DNA from: Taeniopygia guttata
Taxonomy: Eukaryota > Chordata > Aves > Passeriformes > Estrildidae
Assembly: GCF_048771995.1 (NCBI RefSeq)
Contig: NC_133027.1
Coordinates: 60,821,501 to 60,885,500 of the forward strand
Direction of reading: 5' to 3'
Length of the DNA: 64,000 bases
Part shown: positions 48,516-63,500 of the stretch, piece after piece
Numbering within the stretch: position 1 is the stretch's first letter
Layout: every line of letters begins with the position of its first letter
Notes under the pieces: model-generated
Told to the model about the DNA's origin: nothing
Database searches by the model: none
Seen by the model: only the letters and a program-made list of their open reading frames with translations
Program-made: the position numbers and the translations under genes

Positions 48516-51500
48516 TTCCATTTAGTTTACCAGAACAAAGTGAAGGGAGCATTCTGAAGTTTCTTACCCTAGACTATGTGCATAATTAATTTAACTAAAT
48601 TAATTTGTCTTTCGTTAAAATTTTCATGAAGAAGTTATTAGATTAGTCCTATTTTATTTCTGGCTCTAATTCAGAACTTTGTGATCTCATTAGCAGTCCG
48701 TTTTTTATGAGGAGGATATGTTTTGTAGTGCTAGATTGAGTATTTTCAGTGGAATATTTTATGGCAATTTTGGTTGATGCAGTGTTAAATTTTTCACTGG
48801 ACACACCAAAAATAGAAAGAAGAACACATAGGTATTTAAGAGACTTCATATACCCTTAAAATGAATAGCAATGACACAAATAAAGACTTCAATTGAATTA
48901 ATATAAGGACTTGTGTATAGGTATGTTTTTATGACTGTGTGCTACAAATAATTTCTCAAAAAACACATCATCATGCAAATTCCTTATTTGCATAGTAGTA
49001 AAATTACCAGAGTTGATAAAACGGTATGTTATCTGAGTGGTTTTCAGTGAATTTCTCCTCATTTAGACTCTATATTTTTTCCTGAATTCATTCCGAGATT
49101 ATTACTAAACCCTGTTTCATGTTAAATTAAAAATTAAATACAGTTTGCCCAGTATAGGAGCATTAAAAGGTCACTCTTATGTACTCCTTGGTGTCAGTAA
49201 TCATATGCACATTCAGGAAGAGTAACCATACATACAGCCTTTCCAGATGGCTGTTCACAAGTGTGCACAGAACAAAGGTCAAGAGCTAAGAGTTCACCCA
49301 GTTGAAAGCATTTTTCTAGGATGTTCAAAGTGGAAATTGTATTTTAAAGTAATTACAGCCCATCATTTTTAAAACTGCAGTATAAAAATATATAAAAGCA
49401 TAAGCTTTAAGTATTCTGGACTTATTTTTCTGTTAGTAAAATGTTATTTGCCTCTATTACCTGAAATTCAAATAAATTGGTGGCACTGTCTATAAAGTAT
49501 CTCTCTGTTGTGGGAAGAAGCTATGAAGAGGCATAGATGGGGTGAGTAATGAGGATTGACTATATGAAGAAGAGGTGAAGAAACAATGAATAAAGAAAAA
49601 AATGGGAGGATGACATATTTAAAAAGTATTTTCATAGTTAAAGCAACAGGGCTCTTGTGAGCAAATGTTTTCAATTGATGCCTTTCTCCTTTCAACATTT
49701 TCTCCCCACATATCTCTCCCCTGTCCTAAATCTATTCTAAAAGTAGTGGTTTTGCAACTAAGAATAATTAGTCCTATGCCAGACTTCTCTAATGTCTCAT
49801 GCCAACGTGCCAAGTAGGTAAGAAGCCTTGCAATTTGTGGCACAATTGATTTAACTTGCCGTGGACAAAGAAACAAATGTAGTTTTAGGATAAAAGTGTT
49901 AGTGGCTGCACATGTTTAAATCATCTCATTATTTGGTCCTTGCATTTAAATTGTGAGCGGTTCCTTCTAATAAGACCCTGATTTCATTCAATTGCACCTG
50001 TAATGGAATAATTCCTAATCTGTGGGGCCATAAGGCTAAGCATGGAAAACAAAGCAGCAGACCAGCTCAGGTTCTTTTTTCACCCCTCTTCCCCTTTGGG
50101 TGTGGTGTGGGGACTCCTTCCTCCTATCCACAGCATACACAGGCTGGCTCACTGCCATGCTTTATTAAGAAAGAACCTAAGCAGCAAAATCAGCTCCCAT
50201 CTCCTCCAGCCAGTCCGTGACCGGCAGTGTCCCTGCTGATGCAGCACCTCCACCAGCACCACCCCATTGCCCTGGCCCCACGCCTTACCCCACCCACTCC
50301 TGCTGTCCACGGGCATCACCTCACCAGGATTCCGGGAAGTCACCCTTTACATCATTTTGCTCCTAATTTAGATTAACGATGCAAGTTCTTCAAGGCTTTC
50401 AGATGCCTGCAATTTCTGTGGAACTGTAAATTTGCCTGATTGTAAGTATGAACATAAAGGTAATGGCAAGGACGTAGTGATTATAGTATTTAATCTATGC
50501 CTGTTTATACTGTAGTTGCAACTTAAGCTAATGAATTCAATTTCTTTAAAGGCTTTCCCAACACAGTGCTTTAAACCAGAAAAGATTAAAGTTGGTTTAT
50601 ATTCAGATATTGCTCATTTCAGATCTTGTAAAGGTTCTAACAACTGCCTACAGTTTGAGAATAAAAAAATTAAAAGACACTTAAAGGACTTTAGGTAAAC
50701 TGCTACTAATTTAAAAGTGGAACAACATTTTTATAATGTATTTTATAGAAATATAACCTTGAGGGAAGCCTATTTACAAATCATGCTAATTTTAAAATTG
50801 TTTTAACAGCAATTCCGTTCAAATAGTCTGTTTAATTTACTTCAATATTCATTTCATTGTATTTGAATTCTATGCACTTTATTATATGATTTTTAATTCC
50901 TATAATAATATAATTTTATTATATAATAATGTATTTTTCATTCAAAACATACACTCATTTTTGGTGGCTCTTGCCATGCTAAAACTTCTGTTCAAATATT
51001 TCTATTTAGTCTTAATATCAAACTCTGACAAAGATGAGTTATTAAAAGAAAAATCAGACGGGGAGTTTAAGTGACTTTTTGAAGAGTAACAGCAACTATG
51101 AACAGGTTGTGACTCATAAGCAGTTCATAAGTCTTCTGCTGTTTGTATGCTGTTTTGAAAAAAGCTGAAACATTATTCATATAAGACATTAGAACTCTAC
51201 TCTCAATTGTTATTATAGTAAAGAAAATGGTGATACGCAATCAATAGACCCAAATGTTTTTAATGTGATTAGATAGATCACTTGAGAGAATGACAGCAAG
51301 AAACAAAAAGGAAGATGACAAGAGATTTATTGCTTAATTTACTATTTGTCTTCTAAAGATTTTTGAGCTCATGTAGTATTAATACTTTTTAAATGGGAAA
51401 CTGCTACCATAGCTTGTCAGACATGCTCCAGCACCCCTGTCCTGACATGATAGTTCATACAGGCATTGGAGACTGGGAACTTTCCCTGGGACAGGGCCTG

Positions 51501-53570
51501 CTGTGTAGGGAGCATGCCCATCCCCTGCCCAGCCTGGGGAGGAAATGCCAGAAACATGCACATGCTGTTTCTTCTTGCTGCCTGGGCTATTCAGTCAAAA
51601 TGCACTCTGAATATCTGTTTATATATGTAAGAATAAAATTGTATAAACAGCATGAAGCTTTGTTTCCCGGCATGCAGCAACTTGCGAAAAGTTTGTGGTT
51701 TTGAGTAGAAAACTGACTCATTCTGAATGCCTATTACAGTGGGTGAGACAATGTCTAAATGGTTGTGGGAGTCCTGAGTAGGAATATGACTTGATTTATA
51801 GCATTAGTAAAATCAGTAGAGGAAAATGCACCAGTAGTCAAAAACCATGTAGAAAGACTGGTAACAGTAGAGAAGATGGCCACAAAGATCAGGCCTGAAG
51901 ATCATGCCATCCTTTGAAAAACTTCAGTTCTAAATATTTTTCACCCTTTTCCCAGGAACAGTGTTCAAGAATGTTCGCTTTCAGTTGACAAATAAATGAA
52001 CCACATCCTAGAACTTCTTGTGGTGACAGCCTTGAGAATATATATCAAGGGTAAACAGATCTAGTGATGATTTCCAGACCTTAAAGATGTCACAAGATGA
52101 TTGTTGAGGACCATGAAGTGTCCTACACATATGAATGAACTATCAAACCTACAAATGACAGCCTATGGTACACTGAAAACTGAAACTGCATGGACAATAC
52201 TCAATAAAAGTAGTTTCAGACACACCATATAAATCATGCTGTGCACAACAGTATGTATTGTTATATTTAATCAAATAAAATAATCCTTAAAAATAAATGT
52301 TTGACATAAAATTCTTACCATATTTCTAAAATCTAAAAGTAGCTTTCCTCAGATCATGCTTCCAAGACAGATTAGTCAGAGCTGTGGTAGTGAGTGATTC
52401 TTCCATCACAGCTGGTCTAAGTTTAGTGCCATCACAGAGTGGCAGGCTGTAAACTGAGCCTCTCAGAGAATGGGTGTATTTATTAAAACATGTAATTTAT
52501 CCCTGAATGTAGAAGCTGAACCAGACTGGTGTAGATTGAGTGAGATGGGGCAGAAGAGCCTACAAGTGAGAAGCAATGATGAGGGTAGATAATTAAAGTT
52601 CTAAAGTAACAGATTTTGACTTACACCATCCCATAATTTGCTTTTCCTTTAATGATTTCCCTTTGTCTCCTATACATGTAAATTGCACTATCTGAATGTC
52701 CACTGAATGCTAAATTGTACATTTTTTTTTCTACTTCATTCTCTTTCATCCAAAATCTGGTTCTCAAAGTCATTAGAAAATTTATTTATTTTCAATTTTC
52801 CACCACAGAATAATATTTGGTCCAGTCTGTATTGGTCAAAATTATGGCATTATGTTTTGCAATATTTGTTCACAGTGATATTTTATATTCAAAACCAACT
52901 AAGGTTTTATATTTTTTGAATTTTAAATTTTTTATTTTTCTTCTTTGAAAAGAAAACTGTGAGGAATTACGTTAAAATAGTCAAACCCAGATGCTTATAT
53001 TTTGTATAATTAAAGTAGTTTAACTGTCTTAAGAAGCTTTGGAGATGAGTTTCATGAAAATTGTTTCCTCACACTGTTTTGAATATAAAACATTTCACAA
53101 TCTGAATTTTTTTTGCAATGCAAAAAAAATATATATACAATATACAAAAAAACCGGATCATTTGATATGATTGATAAATGTGATGCCTCTCACTAGAACT
53201 GTCGGGCATCTATAGTCATCTGCCTGATAAAGATTTCATAATTGTGACTCTATTTTTGCCTATTAGTTTTGGCTTTTATCAATGAATTTTACAGAAACTT
53301 TGATTACTTTTTTAATGTGAAAAATACCTGCAAGTAGTCAAGTTAGGAGGTTACTGGTGTCTGGTGTGGATTATTTTCCTGTTGGTATTGAACTGATCTT
53401 AGACTTTCTGTCTGTAATTTTCTTTCTTTGAAAAGAATGGGCTGAGGGTGAGCTGGTTTGTACTTTATCTACTCCTTGCCCAGCTGGCAGTGAAGGATGC
53501 AAATCTGACCTCACCCTGACCTGATCAGTGTCCTGCTTGGGACAATGGTTTAAGGAAACTGTCTATAAAA
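48516..53570. other. 5' flank of NOX3, no gene recognised
   Basis: AT-rich intergenic DNA. The GC-richer patch at 50045-50345 shows no recognisable coding homology or repeat. Nothing else stands out. Confidence 0.5.
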
Positions 53571-54106
53571 TGTCCTGGTTTTGGCTGGGATGGAGTTGAT
53601 TTTCTTTCTAGTAGCTGGTTACAGTGCTGTGTTTTGGATTTAGGATGAGAATAACACAGTGATGTTTTAGCTGGTGCTGAGCAGTGCTTACACTAAGTCT
53701 AGGACTTTTCAGCTTCTCATAAGTGCCTTGCCAGCAATAAGGTGGGGGTGCGCAAGAAGCTGGGAGGGGACACAGCCAGGACAGCTGACCCCAGCTGATC
53801 ATCGGGATGGATATTCCACACCATATGGTGTCATGCTGAACAACGAAACTAGGAGGGAGCTGGCTGTGGGGGGTGGAAATCTGCTGCTTATGATCTAGCT
53901 GGGCATCAGTCAGCAAGTGGTGAGCAATTCCACAATTTGTTTTGTATATTCTTTTAATAATTTTATTATTATTTTTCCTTTATTTTTCTGTCTTGTTGAA
54001 CTGTCTTTATCTCTACCCACTGGTTTTACCTTTTATTCAATTCTCTCCCCCATCCTACTGAGAGGGAGTGTGTGGTGTTTGCCTGCTGGGATAAACTGCA
54101 AAAACA
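53571..54106 (+). mobile_element. Avian endogenous retrovirus solo LTR
   Basis: About 536 bp beginning TGTCCTGGTTTTGGCTGGGA and ending in CA near 54100-54106. Internal landmarks typical of a common bird ERV LTR include GACTTTTCAGCTTCTCAT, GAAGCTGGGAGGGGACAC, GTGGTGAGCAATTCCACA and a TTCTCTCCCCCATCC stretch. No retroviral internal region (gag, pol, env) is seen on either side, so it is a solo LTR. A clear target-site duplication was not found. Assignment to ERVL or ERVK is left open. Confidence 0.8.
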
Positions 54107-54512
54107 GTTCAGGAGTTAGGGCTGATGCTAAGAATTTCTCAACATATTAGCTTGAACATAAAGCTAGTTTTCTGTCCTGAAGAATTAAGATCAGGAAGAT
54201 ACAGCTACTCTGTACCTAGGCTAAAAGCTGTTTGTCTGCACAGGTCCTTATGAGCCAAAATGTGATCGTGACAGGAGGAGCTCAATTTTTATGAATTTTC
54301 ATTACCGTCCTTCTTACACAGCACCTACCTGCTGTAGGACAAGGAGGGATGGAGTCAGACTGCAGGGGAAGTGGGCTGTGCAGTACCACATGAAAGATGT
54401 TTGTATAAAGGAGGGCACTTCCACTTTCATTTTTACGTGCAGTTATTTTGACTTCCATTATTCTTTGGCCAGAGAGGGTTGCCTTTGGTTCAAGATTGCC
54501 TTGTAATTGAGC

Positions 54513-54537
54513 AAAAAAAAAAAAAAAAAAAAAAAAA
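54513..54537 (+). repeat. 25-nt poly(A) run
   Basis: Twenty-five consecutive A. Upstream sequence was checked for a retroposed gene; none was recognised, so it may be simple-sequence expansion or an old retroposon tail. Confidence 0.9.
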
Positions 54538-57500
54538 GCAGCTTATAGGCCTAAATTTGCTGTGCAAATGAACACACCTATCTGAATATCCACCACAAGC
54601 TGAGTGCTCCATGAAGCCTTAGAGAAAATAGAACACATCTCATTGACTCCCTGCAATGGAAGGAGGTCTGTTTGTATCTGGCCAAAAAAGGTGCCTCAAA
54701 GGGACTGGGTTGAACTAAATGCAACCCTTTGAAGAATAGTGTTGAGGTGATGGAGGAGTAGGTTGGAGAACAGGACATGCAGGAAGAGTTTGACCTTTGT
54801 TTTTTTTTTGTCTTAAGATGCAGCTCTCTTCAAAGACAGGACAGAAACGCCATTAATTTCTTGCATGTATTTTTAAACATTAATGGATAAGTTGAGAAGG
54901 CTAAAATGGCCTAAATTACGCTGTTGTGTGGTGGCTTGTTTTTGAATGATTTGTCAGCTTTATCTTTCTTTGTCAAAAACAATGATGCAAGCAAATGTGA
55001 TCTATTATGGAAATCTATGGTGCATCTGTATCTACGCGTAGCTTCATTTCTCTATTTTCTGTGTGTTTATAGTGTGACTTCTTGAGATCCTTAGTGGAAG
55101 TCAGTCAGCTCACAGGTTTGACAGGAATAACGGGAAAGGACAAATTTGTATTACAGTGGAGAGTGATAAAACAACTAGGTGATAGGAACAAAACAAGGGG
55201 ACAAAGCATCTCTTGAGAGAAAGCTCCACAGAAGCCCCTAACCAGCACATCAACAGCCCCAGGATGAGCAGAGGCTGTAAAACATGGACAGCATTTGGCC
55301 TCTGTTGAAGTTCTTGAGACTTTAAATATTTGAATGATGGAGTAGCTGCTCTCCCTGATGGCAAATGGTTGACAGGGAATGCTAAGCCAGATTCTCTGAC
55401 AAAGGAATGTTTTAATGTAATAGCTGGAATGGTGCATATATTTAATTAATGGGTACTGTTTTCAAGGTTGACAGTGAATGCACCCTTTAATCTTTACTTC
55501 TATGCCTTTCATAAATATATTGTGAAAAACTTGCCATAGTTTTTTTGGTTTTTTTTTTTTTTTCAGATTAAAAATGGCATTTGCAACTCACTTTTTAAAA
55601 CTACTGTCTTCTCATGGGAAATTCTGGAAACATTTTCTATAGAAATAATTCTGTTTCTAGAGCATATATGGTTTTTTATCATATTTCCCTATTGATTATG
55701 AGATATATTTGCATAAAAATATGCACATAGGAATATATCATCTGCTGCTGCTTTTTTCTGACTTGAAATAAAAATCCCTATGGAACAAATGTACTCCTAA
55801 GCAACAGAAATTTTCACAGGAGTATTTCATTTTAAATAAAAACAAGCAGAGAAAAAAATACCCTGAAAATATTACTTGCTACTTTTGGAAAATAGTTTTT
55901 ACTAATGGCTTCCACAAAGCTCTTAATACAATAATCATGCTTTTAAAGCTCTCTCCTGATTTAGTTGCAACCAGCATAGTATAATGGTATAATGCAGAAA
56001 AATTGATAGCCTGTCCCACATTAATATTGTTGTGGTCTTTTCAGAAAATTTTGCTCTATTTGCCAAGATGCTATTGCAATTAAATTTTGTCTTACATCTA
56101 AAGGTGGTCAAAAGAATAATTTTGCAAAACTACCCATGCTAGGTGGAAAAACAGAGTTATGTTTTGTGTATATTTTCCTGTGATATAGTTTTAGTATTCT
56201 CATGTAATCTATAACAGCAATTTATTAAGTCCATATATAATAATTTTCTTGTCTGAGTGAACCTAGGCCTTTCTGTTTATTTACATCTGTTTCTTTAATA
56301 ATAACTAGCAAAATGGAGATCCCTAACTAGCTAAGTTATTTTCAAATCCTTTTCCCTTGTTAAGAAGGTGGTTTTGGTTTTGGGGGTTTTTAAATTCTTA
56401 TCCTAAACAGCAAGATCCTTATTCATAGCCTGAAACACACAAGAAAGAAACAAATTCAGAAAATATTTCACTGTGAAGATTTCCAAGACTTTAGGAAGAA
56501 GGCTGGACCAAATACTTCTAGCTTCATGTAACCTGTCTGACTTTGACTTGGCAAGGATTCTGCTCGCCGGTACATTCAGCAGTGACATTTTAAAGAACTG
56601 CTCCTTCTCCTCTCCACCCAAGCTCCTGTGTGATTTCTCTGCCAGCCCACCCTCAGGGCTGCTTCAGGGGCAGCCTGAAGGCACAATTAGAGGACAAAGT
56701 GTAGACGTCACCTTCTGACAGTGTGCATGATGGGGGAATTAACACCGGTTTGGCACAACTTCTCCAGTGAACTTCCATTGATTAGAAATGAAAGCTGAAT
56801 CAATAAACACTCCCTAACTATCACAGACATGGTGGAGTTTTGATCATAGCAGAAATTTCATCTGTCTTTGGGAAAATCTGAAGACTAAAGCACACCAAAA
56901 ATAAATAGCATATCCTAAGAAAGACTTTTTACAAGGAAAAAAAAAATTACCCAAGAATGCTAATGACAAGACAGCCCTCTTCAAGTTTATTTCCAGGCTC
57001 CAGAACTCTGAAGTAAGAGCAATTGGAAATAATTTAGCTGCATAATATCAAGTGGCACCTTGGAAAGATTACCAGAGTGATACAGACAGGGAATGTCAGC
57101 ATTTTTCTGTTAAAAATTTTTAATTAAAAAAAAAAATATCTTTTTGTGTCATTTCCTGATTTATGGTCTATTATTTTAACTTTAGAAAAGTAAATCCTTC
57201 TTAATTTATTTATTTTAGAATATGAAATTAATATCTTAGATTTGGAGACTAACAGACTAATCAAGAAGTTTAATTTAAAGATCGAAGATCTATAACACCA
57301 TAGATTCAATAAGCTTAAGGCAGAAGTACACAATGGGGACTTATCTGTCTTTGAAAGTGGTCTTCAGAAAAGAGGAGAAACCAGCCATGTAGTCCTAGCA
57401 AGGAACAGTCTGGAGTGCATCTCTGCCGACAGAACCTGCATCAGAACCCCTTCCTGTATTTGCTCTAGAAAAATGCTACTCATTTTTAGCTCATACCTTT

Positions 57501-57802
57501 TTTGGAACAGCTGATTAAAACTTTAACCTACTTCCAACTCTTTGATGTACAGGGGAAAAAAAGTAAAGAAAGTGGGGAGAGAAGAAAATTCATCTGAGCT
57601 TCATCCAAAAGCACAGACAAAGATGTGTGATGATTCCAGCTGTACTGTAACTGCTGAAACTGAGCTACATCAGCTCCTTGAACTGCCCCAAATGTCTGCT
57701 GTGTCACTCATCTCTCCCCATGATGTTTCCAAGGGAGATGACAACCCATGGATGCTTTTCAGTGTGCACCCCAGTTGATAACAGCAACTGGGGCTGAAAT
57801 GT

Positions 57803-57824
57803 GTGACTCCTTGCAAGGAGTCAC
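57803..57824. repeat. 22-bp perfect palindrome
   Basis: GTGACTCCTTG followed directly by its exact reverse complement CAAGGAGTCAC, with no spacer. Function unknown. Confidence 0.9.
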
Positions 57825-60544
57825 TTCTACACTGCAAGGTGGAAAGGTATCAGAGCTGTTCCCTCATGTGCTGACATAACTTTAAAAAAGATAGATTAAG
57901 ACTATTAAATGAACTTTTCTGTATTAGGGAAAAATATTACAGAACTCTCAGCACTTAAGAACAGTACAGGAGCTCTTCTTTTTAATGAATTTTAAAGAGA
58001 ACATTGATTCACTTAGTTCCACTTACTATCGAAATAACTAAAGGTTTTTATATGAATATTAATTATATCTAAAACAAAGTGTAATTACATTTTGCAATTA
58101 GGTTAGTGATAAAAAGACTTTAATTTGGTGATTTCCTTCTAAAAGGACAATATGTAATCTTTTTATATTCAAGTGAGTAATAATGGGCATCTTTGTAACC
58201 CATTCTTCAGCTTAAGGCGAGTTTAAAATATCTATAGCTCATATATGACCTCATATATTGTTTTTATCAGAACAGCACGTTGACAGGACAAGTTTGGTGA
58301 ATTAGTAAAAAATGGTTTCATACAATTTTCCAAGATTTTACAAACTGGATGTAGAAAATTTAGTCTTTGATATGATACTAATATCTGATACTACTGAGGC
58401 AGTTTTTGCCCTCTATGGTATCTAAAACAAAATAAAGCCTGGAATATTAAAATTCTGCATGACATCTTATAGAATGTCTTGGTACTCCACCCAGCAGTCC
58501 ATTAGTGGCAATAAGATGTCCACAAGAGGTTTTTCCCCACAGAGCTTTTTTCAGCTGCTGATAGCTCTGAAGTCAGTCATACAATAGGCACAGGACTGAC
58601 TTTGTCCGAGTTAAATCACCTAAAGTGATCTTTCATCTCTCTAAGTGCCTAATAGAAATTCAAATGTTTAGAAATACAAAGATATTTCTCTCCCTATGAA
58701 AGCAATATATAATTCTCTGATGTCTAAAATCAGATAAGAAAGAACACATACTGTATATGCAACTGAGAGGGTTTTGTCTAGTGATATCTGATTTTGTAAT
58801 CATTGAAGGATCTCTCGGTCTTTGTACATTGGGGTAAAAAGCTCATAGTAAATTCCCTAATGAGCTAACAGTATACAAGGTGCAAAGTCAAGCTACAAGT
58901 GTGCACTACTGACTTGGCTGATTTCTGGTACCATTTGCACAGTCTAGCACTCCACTTTCCAGTCAGTATTTCATGTGATTTGGGTACTGAATTATTCAAA
59001 ACCTACTTCACTATACTAGCTTCAAACTCAGTGACTATTGAAATAAAAGAACAGAAGAATACATTTATTTCACAATTCAGCTTTGTTATGAAGTGGTAAG
59101 AGAAAGATTTGTAGTTAACGAAGGTCCAAATATATGATTCAAATTGTTAGTTTAAAACAACAATTCTAGTTAATCAGCTTTCACATAGGAAAAGAGAAAG
59201 CATTTACTTGAAGCTGGAGTTAGGAAGTTATTTCTATCAGTATAAAATATCATAAATTTGTCTCACAACCTTTCAGCAATTTAGATGTGTAATTGGGCCT
59301 TCAAGACACACTCTGCATTGACATGTGTAATATTAAATTTCTATCACCGTGATTTATATACCTAGCTAGTAGTTCTGAAAGCTACTAAGTATAAACATTG
59401 AATTTAAAAGCATGCCCCTACATGCAGGGATTGAAATTCAGTTACCTTTATCATTGACTCAAGCAGAGCAAAGTTATCACACAGTGGTTTTCAACTTGCC
59501 GTGAAGGTATCGGGGCTTTAAGAGAAAATCAAATTACATAAAACTAGTGAAGAAATTGCATACAAAACAGCAGCTATTTCACTACCCATTATAAAAAATG
59601 GCAATAAAGGAAAAGAAAAATGTAAGAAGAAACATTTTTTAAGCCTCTTAATTTCCGAATTGTAAATTCTTTCAAGAAAATAGGTAATCTTAGTAAGATT
59701 AAAAGGTACTTGAGACCATCTCCTCAAATCTGATAGTCAAGGAATTCAATTACATTCTTTTTCACAGAATAAACTGGTATATAAGGCTCTGCCTGTGTTC
59801 TTTCTGCTTCATATTGTGTGTCATGTTATACTTTGACTCTGGCATTTCTGGTATTGCAAAGGGTAGTGTATCATTAGATTAAATTATGTCCTCCTGAGAT
59901 AAATAAAACAAATATTATTTAAGAAACCCAAAACAATAAAAGATACTTTTCTAGCTATAATTCTGCCTTTAATGCAGCATGGAAACAGTGATTGTAACAA
60001 TACTGAACTTATTCCTGAACTCTTTTTATTTTGTATGGTTTTTTTGTTAAATGTCTTCAACATATTAATCTGTATAAACATCTAACTGGATCTAAATCAG
60101 TTAGGATAATATTCAAATGTTTAAATTAATTCTATCTGCTTGTCTGAATGGGCATATTGGTTATCCTGATGTCAACTTACCTGAACTGTGCAGTGGGAAC
60201 TTGATAGAATTTGTGTAGGAAGGCTTTTTTTTCTTGTCTCAATATTTAAAAAATATGATGCAAGTGCTTTCCAATAGCAGAATTACTTTGGGAATTTCCA
60301 TGGGGACACTTCTCTCTCTGGGAAATAGGTAGGATATGTAGTTCTTGAGAAATGCTCCACGAGCGGATTGTGCTGTCTGGAAAGGTTTGGGAAGCTAAAG
60401 TGAGGTTCAGATGTGCTTCCCATCTTGTAGAGGGAAAAGAGGACGAAGGAGAGCAATTTAGGACTTTTGCTGGCAGAACAGAGTTCACCACTTTGAGAAG
60501 GAAACAGTTTCAAACTGGGGCTTTGCTGTAAAGTAACAGATTTT

Positions 60545-60594
60545 GCTGGATGACCTTTAAAGTTCATTTTCAACCTAAACTATTGTATGACTCT
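60545..60594 (+). mobile_element. Probable CR1 LINE 3'-end fragment
   Basis: GCTGGATGACCTTTAAAG, then TTTTCAACCTAAACTATTG and TATGACTCTAT, resembles a diverged CR1 terminus. The upstream part is not recognisable. Confidence 0.55.
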
Positions 60595-63500
60595 ATTAAA
60601 ATGGGCTCCTCAGCCTCAGTTTGTGAGTTAGATGCCATGATATATTTGAGATCTAGAAATAAATGTTTTATGTGGGTACCTCCAAGTTGTTTTTCTGCAT
60701 GAAAGTGAAACCATTTTACAGAGAAACCATATACTGACAGAAAAGAAGGTACAAAATGCTGAAAGGCATCTGCTTTGCTTTTCATTGACCTCACTGCCTT
60801 TAGCTGTTCACTCTAAGTGAAATCAGCATTTCTGAGAAATTATTAACAGCATCAGAATGAGGTAAGACAAGGAGCACACAGACAGTGCATTGACTAGTTG
60901 AACTGGTCAGTTTCTCAGAAATTACTAATGTTGCTCAAAAGGTTCAGATCAGGAGAATAAACTTCTATCCAGCACCACTCTTCCAGCCTTGTGCTTCCTC
61001 TGAGTTGTAGTTTATAGCCTGTGATGTAAGCAGCAGGCTGTGGTACATCATACCCTAAGGAGAAGGAATCCCAAGGGTGTATCACTGTTGTTGGAAGATG
61101 CACACTTCCACTGACTGGAAGAGTTAATATTTGTTATGATAAGCTGCCCTTTTGAATAAGTCTATGTGAAGTGGAATTAAATGGTTAATTTTACTTATAA
61201 TGTGTCTGCTATAAACTTTAAGTCTATTTATTTAGAGGGCAACTGAATGCCATCTCTGGCTTGTACCACATGCTTCAAATTAAGATTACAATCAGTGCCA
61301 AATATTGTTTGGAAGTGATTTTGAATTTCTGTATTATTGATCCCTAGGGAAAAAGAAAAAAAAGAGAGAGACTGGTATATGCTGTTTCACTTTGGTGAAA
61401 AAGAGCATTTTTGTGAGTAAGCTTCAGACTTCTTGCTGCCTGAAAAAAAATTGTCTTTAGGGCTCCATCTTTATACATGCAGTCATTTAGAAGTAAACAT
61501 TTTACTTGTCAAGTGTCTTGAGAACAAAAGATCAAGAACTGAAGCTCTACACAGGGGGTTTCAGAAGAGAAAAATTATTTCATCTGCTTCTCTCACTTCA
61601 AAAGTAGATCCTCTCAGACACCAGGTTATGACTGAGAAATTTGTGGAGATTTATGGAGAGTTTTATTATATCTTTCCTCTTACTTCTTTTTAAGCACTTC
61701 TGGACAGGAATTACAATAAATGAGTGGGCATTAAAAATAATCCATAATACTTGTAAATTGACTCAAAGCCTCTGTCTTTCTTACTTCTATCTTCATTGCC
61801 ATTACAGAATATTCATATGAACTTCTCCCATGTAGGAATAGATTTGTTGTTTCTACTAAGAGAATAAAAGAAGAATTGACACTGATTCCTCCTGCTCAGT
61901 CATTCTCTTCTCCACGTGAAAAAAAGGAGGGGAACTGAATACATGTACTTCTCATTGATGACCTACATATATTTCATTACTCAACTCGTCTTCCACATGA
62001 TGACTCCTGCTTCAGTAATGAGCATTCTACAAACCATAAATTCATTGATACCAGCAACAGCATTCACAGCCTTTCTTGTTAATAACAAGTCATTTGTTTA
62101 AACTGAGGTTGCAAAGTACCTCTAACACACTTTGGATGGTTTGTGAAAATATCGCTATTTTTTTATCGTGTAAATGGTGCTGTTTTCTTTGGTAGGATTT
62201 TAAGTCAATAAGAACAAATCACATATAGTACCACACCAACTAAGCCAATCTGTAAAATAATTATAAATTACATTGGCAAAATTTCACATTCACAGAACAG
62301 ATTTTTGACCATATGTCTGTTGGTGATGCAACTCAGAATGCATCTTTAGTTCTCAGACAAGATATGTGTAAAAGTACTGTGTCATAAGGCTTTTTATGTT
62401 AGGCATTTCCATTACAACATTTTCATGCCATCACTTCAGATGCTTTCAACCACAGGACAAATTAGTCTACTGACCATACATTCATAGCAAGATATATAGG
62501 TACAAGAATTTGGAATTCTACAATTCTGTAAATATTCTGTGTGGAAAAATGTACCAAAGAAAAAATTATCTGACAAAAATCTTGGTGCTTCTAGATGAGG
62601 ACTGCAAATGGAAGAGGGATCAGCCCCAGGAAACAGATCACTGAAGTAATTGAGCAGTATTAATTTAACTCCATTTTGTTGCTCCATCTGGGAAAATAAT
62701 TCAAGTACTTAAACAATATAGTAATGAGGTATGTAAGCATACAAAGAAGGGTGAAATATTTTGGCTTACTATACCTCTTTCCTGCAGGATTAGTAAAGAT
62801 AGGACAGACTTGCCATTGGTAGAGAAGCTACTGCAATCCTTAAGAGCAGCATTCTTGAGAAGTTTTGGAAATAATAAAAAATAATTTCTTACAGTGGAGA
62901 GGTGTTCAGATTTCCTTGAAACCTGTGGCCAAATGCCTTGCAGGTCACTTTTGCTGGGACAAAGGGAATGCATCTTTCCCTTTGTCTCCACCTTCTTTGT
63001 GTTTTGTAGGAAATGGTAGTAAACTCTTCTGCTCTAAAATATCCTAATTGATTTATATTTTTTAGAGCTCACGCATTTGTCTAATCTTAATTCTGTGGCA
63101 ACAAAAACAATCATCTTTGAGACCTGGGAGATAATTCTGTGCTTGCAACCAAGTTTTACACACCTGTCTGTAGAGACACTATGTGGTCAGGACTTGCACT
63201 ATACAAATGTCAGCTGAATTGGATGCAGGTTCTGTGACCTTCATTTTCCTGGCAGCTGGAAGAAATCTGATTCTGTTAGCTAGCAATCTGATCTTCCTTC
63301 TTCTGAAGCCCCTAGTTATGCTGTCAATTTTATCAAATGCAGCTCACATCCTAGAAGCTAAATCATTAGCCATCATTTTCAGCATTTAATTTTATATATT
63401 ATTGTGTGCAGTACACTGTAAAATGTTTAATGTTAAAGAAAATTCCTGTGTTCATCCAAAGAAAAAGAGAAGGATTGAGCTGCTGCCTATTTTTGATTTT

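Noticed and set aside
63241..63389. Short leucine-rich plus-strand frame near the window end
   Set aside because: It has hydrophobic composition only, with no homologue I recognise and no splice context.
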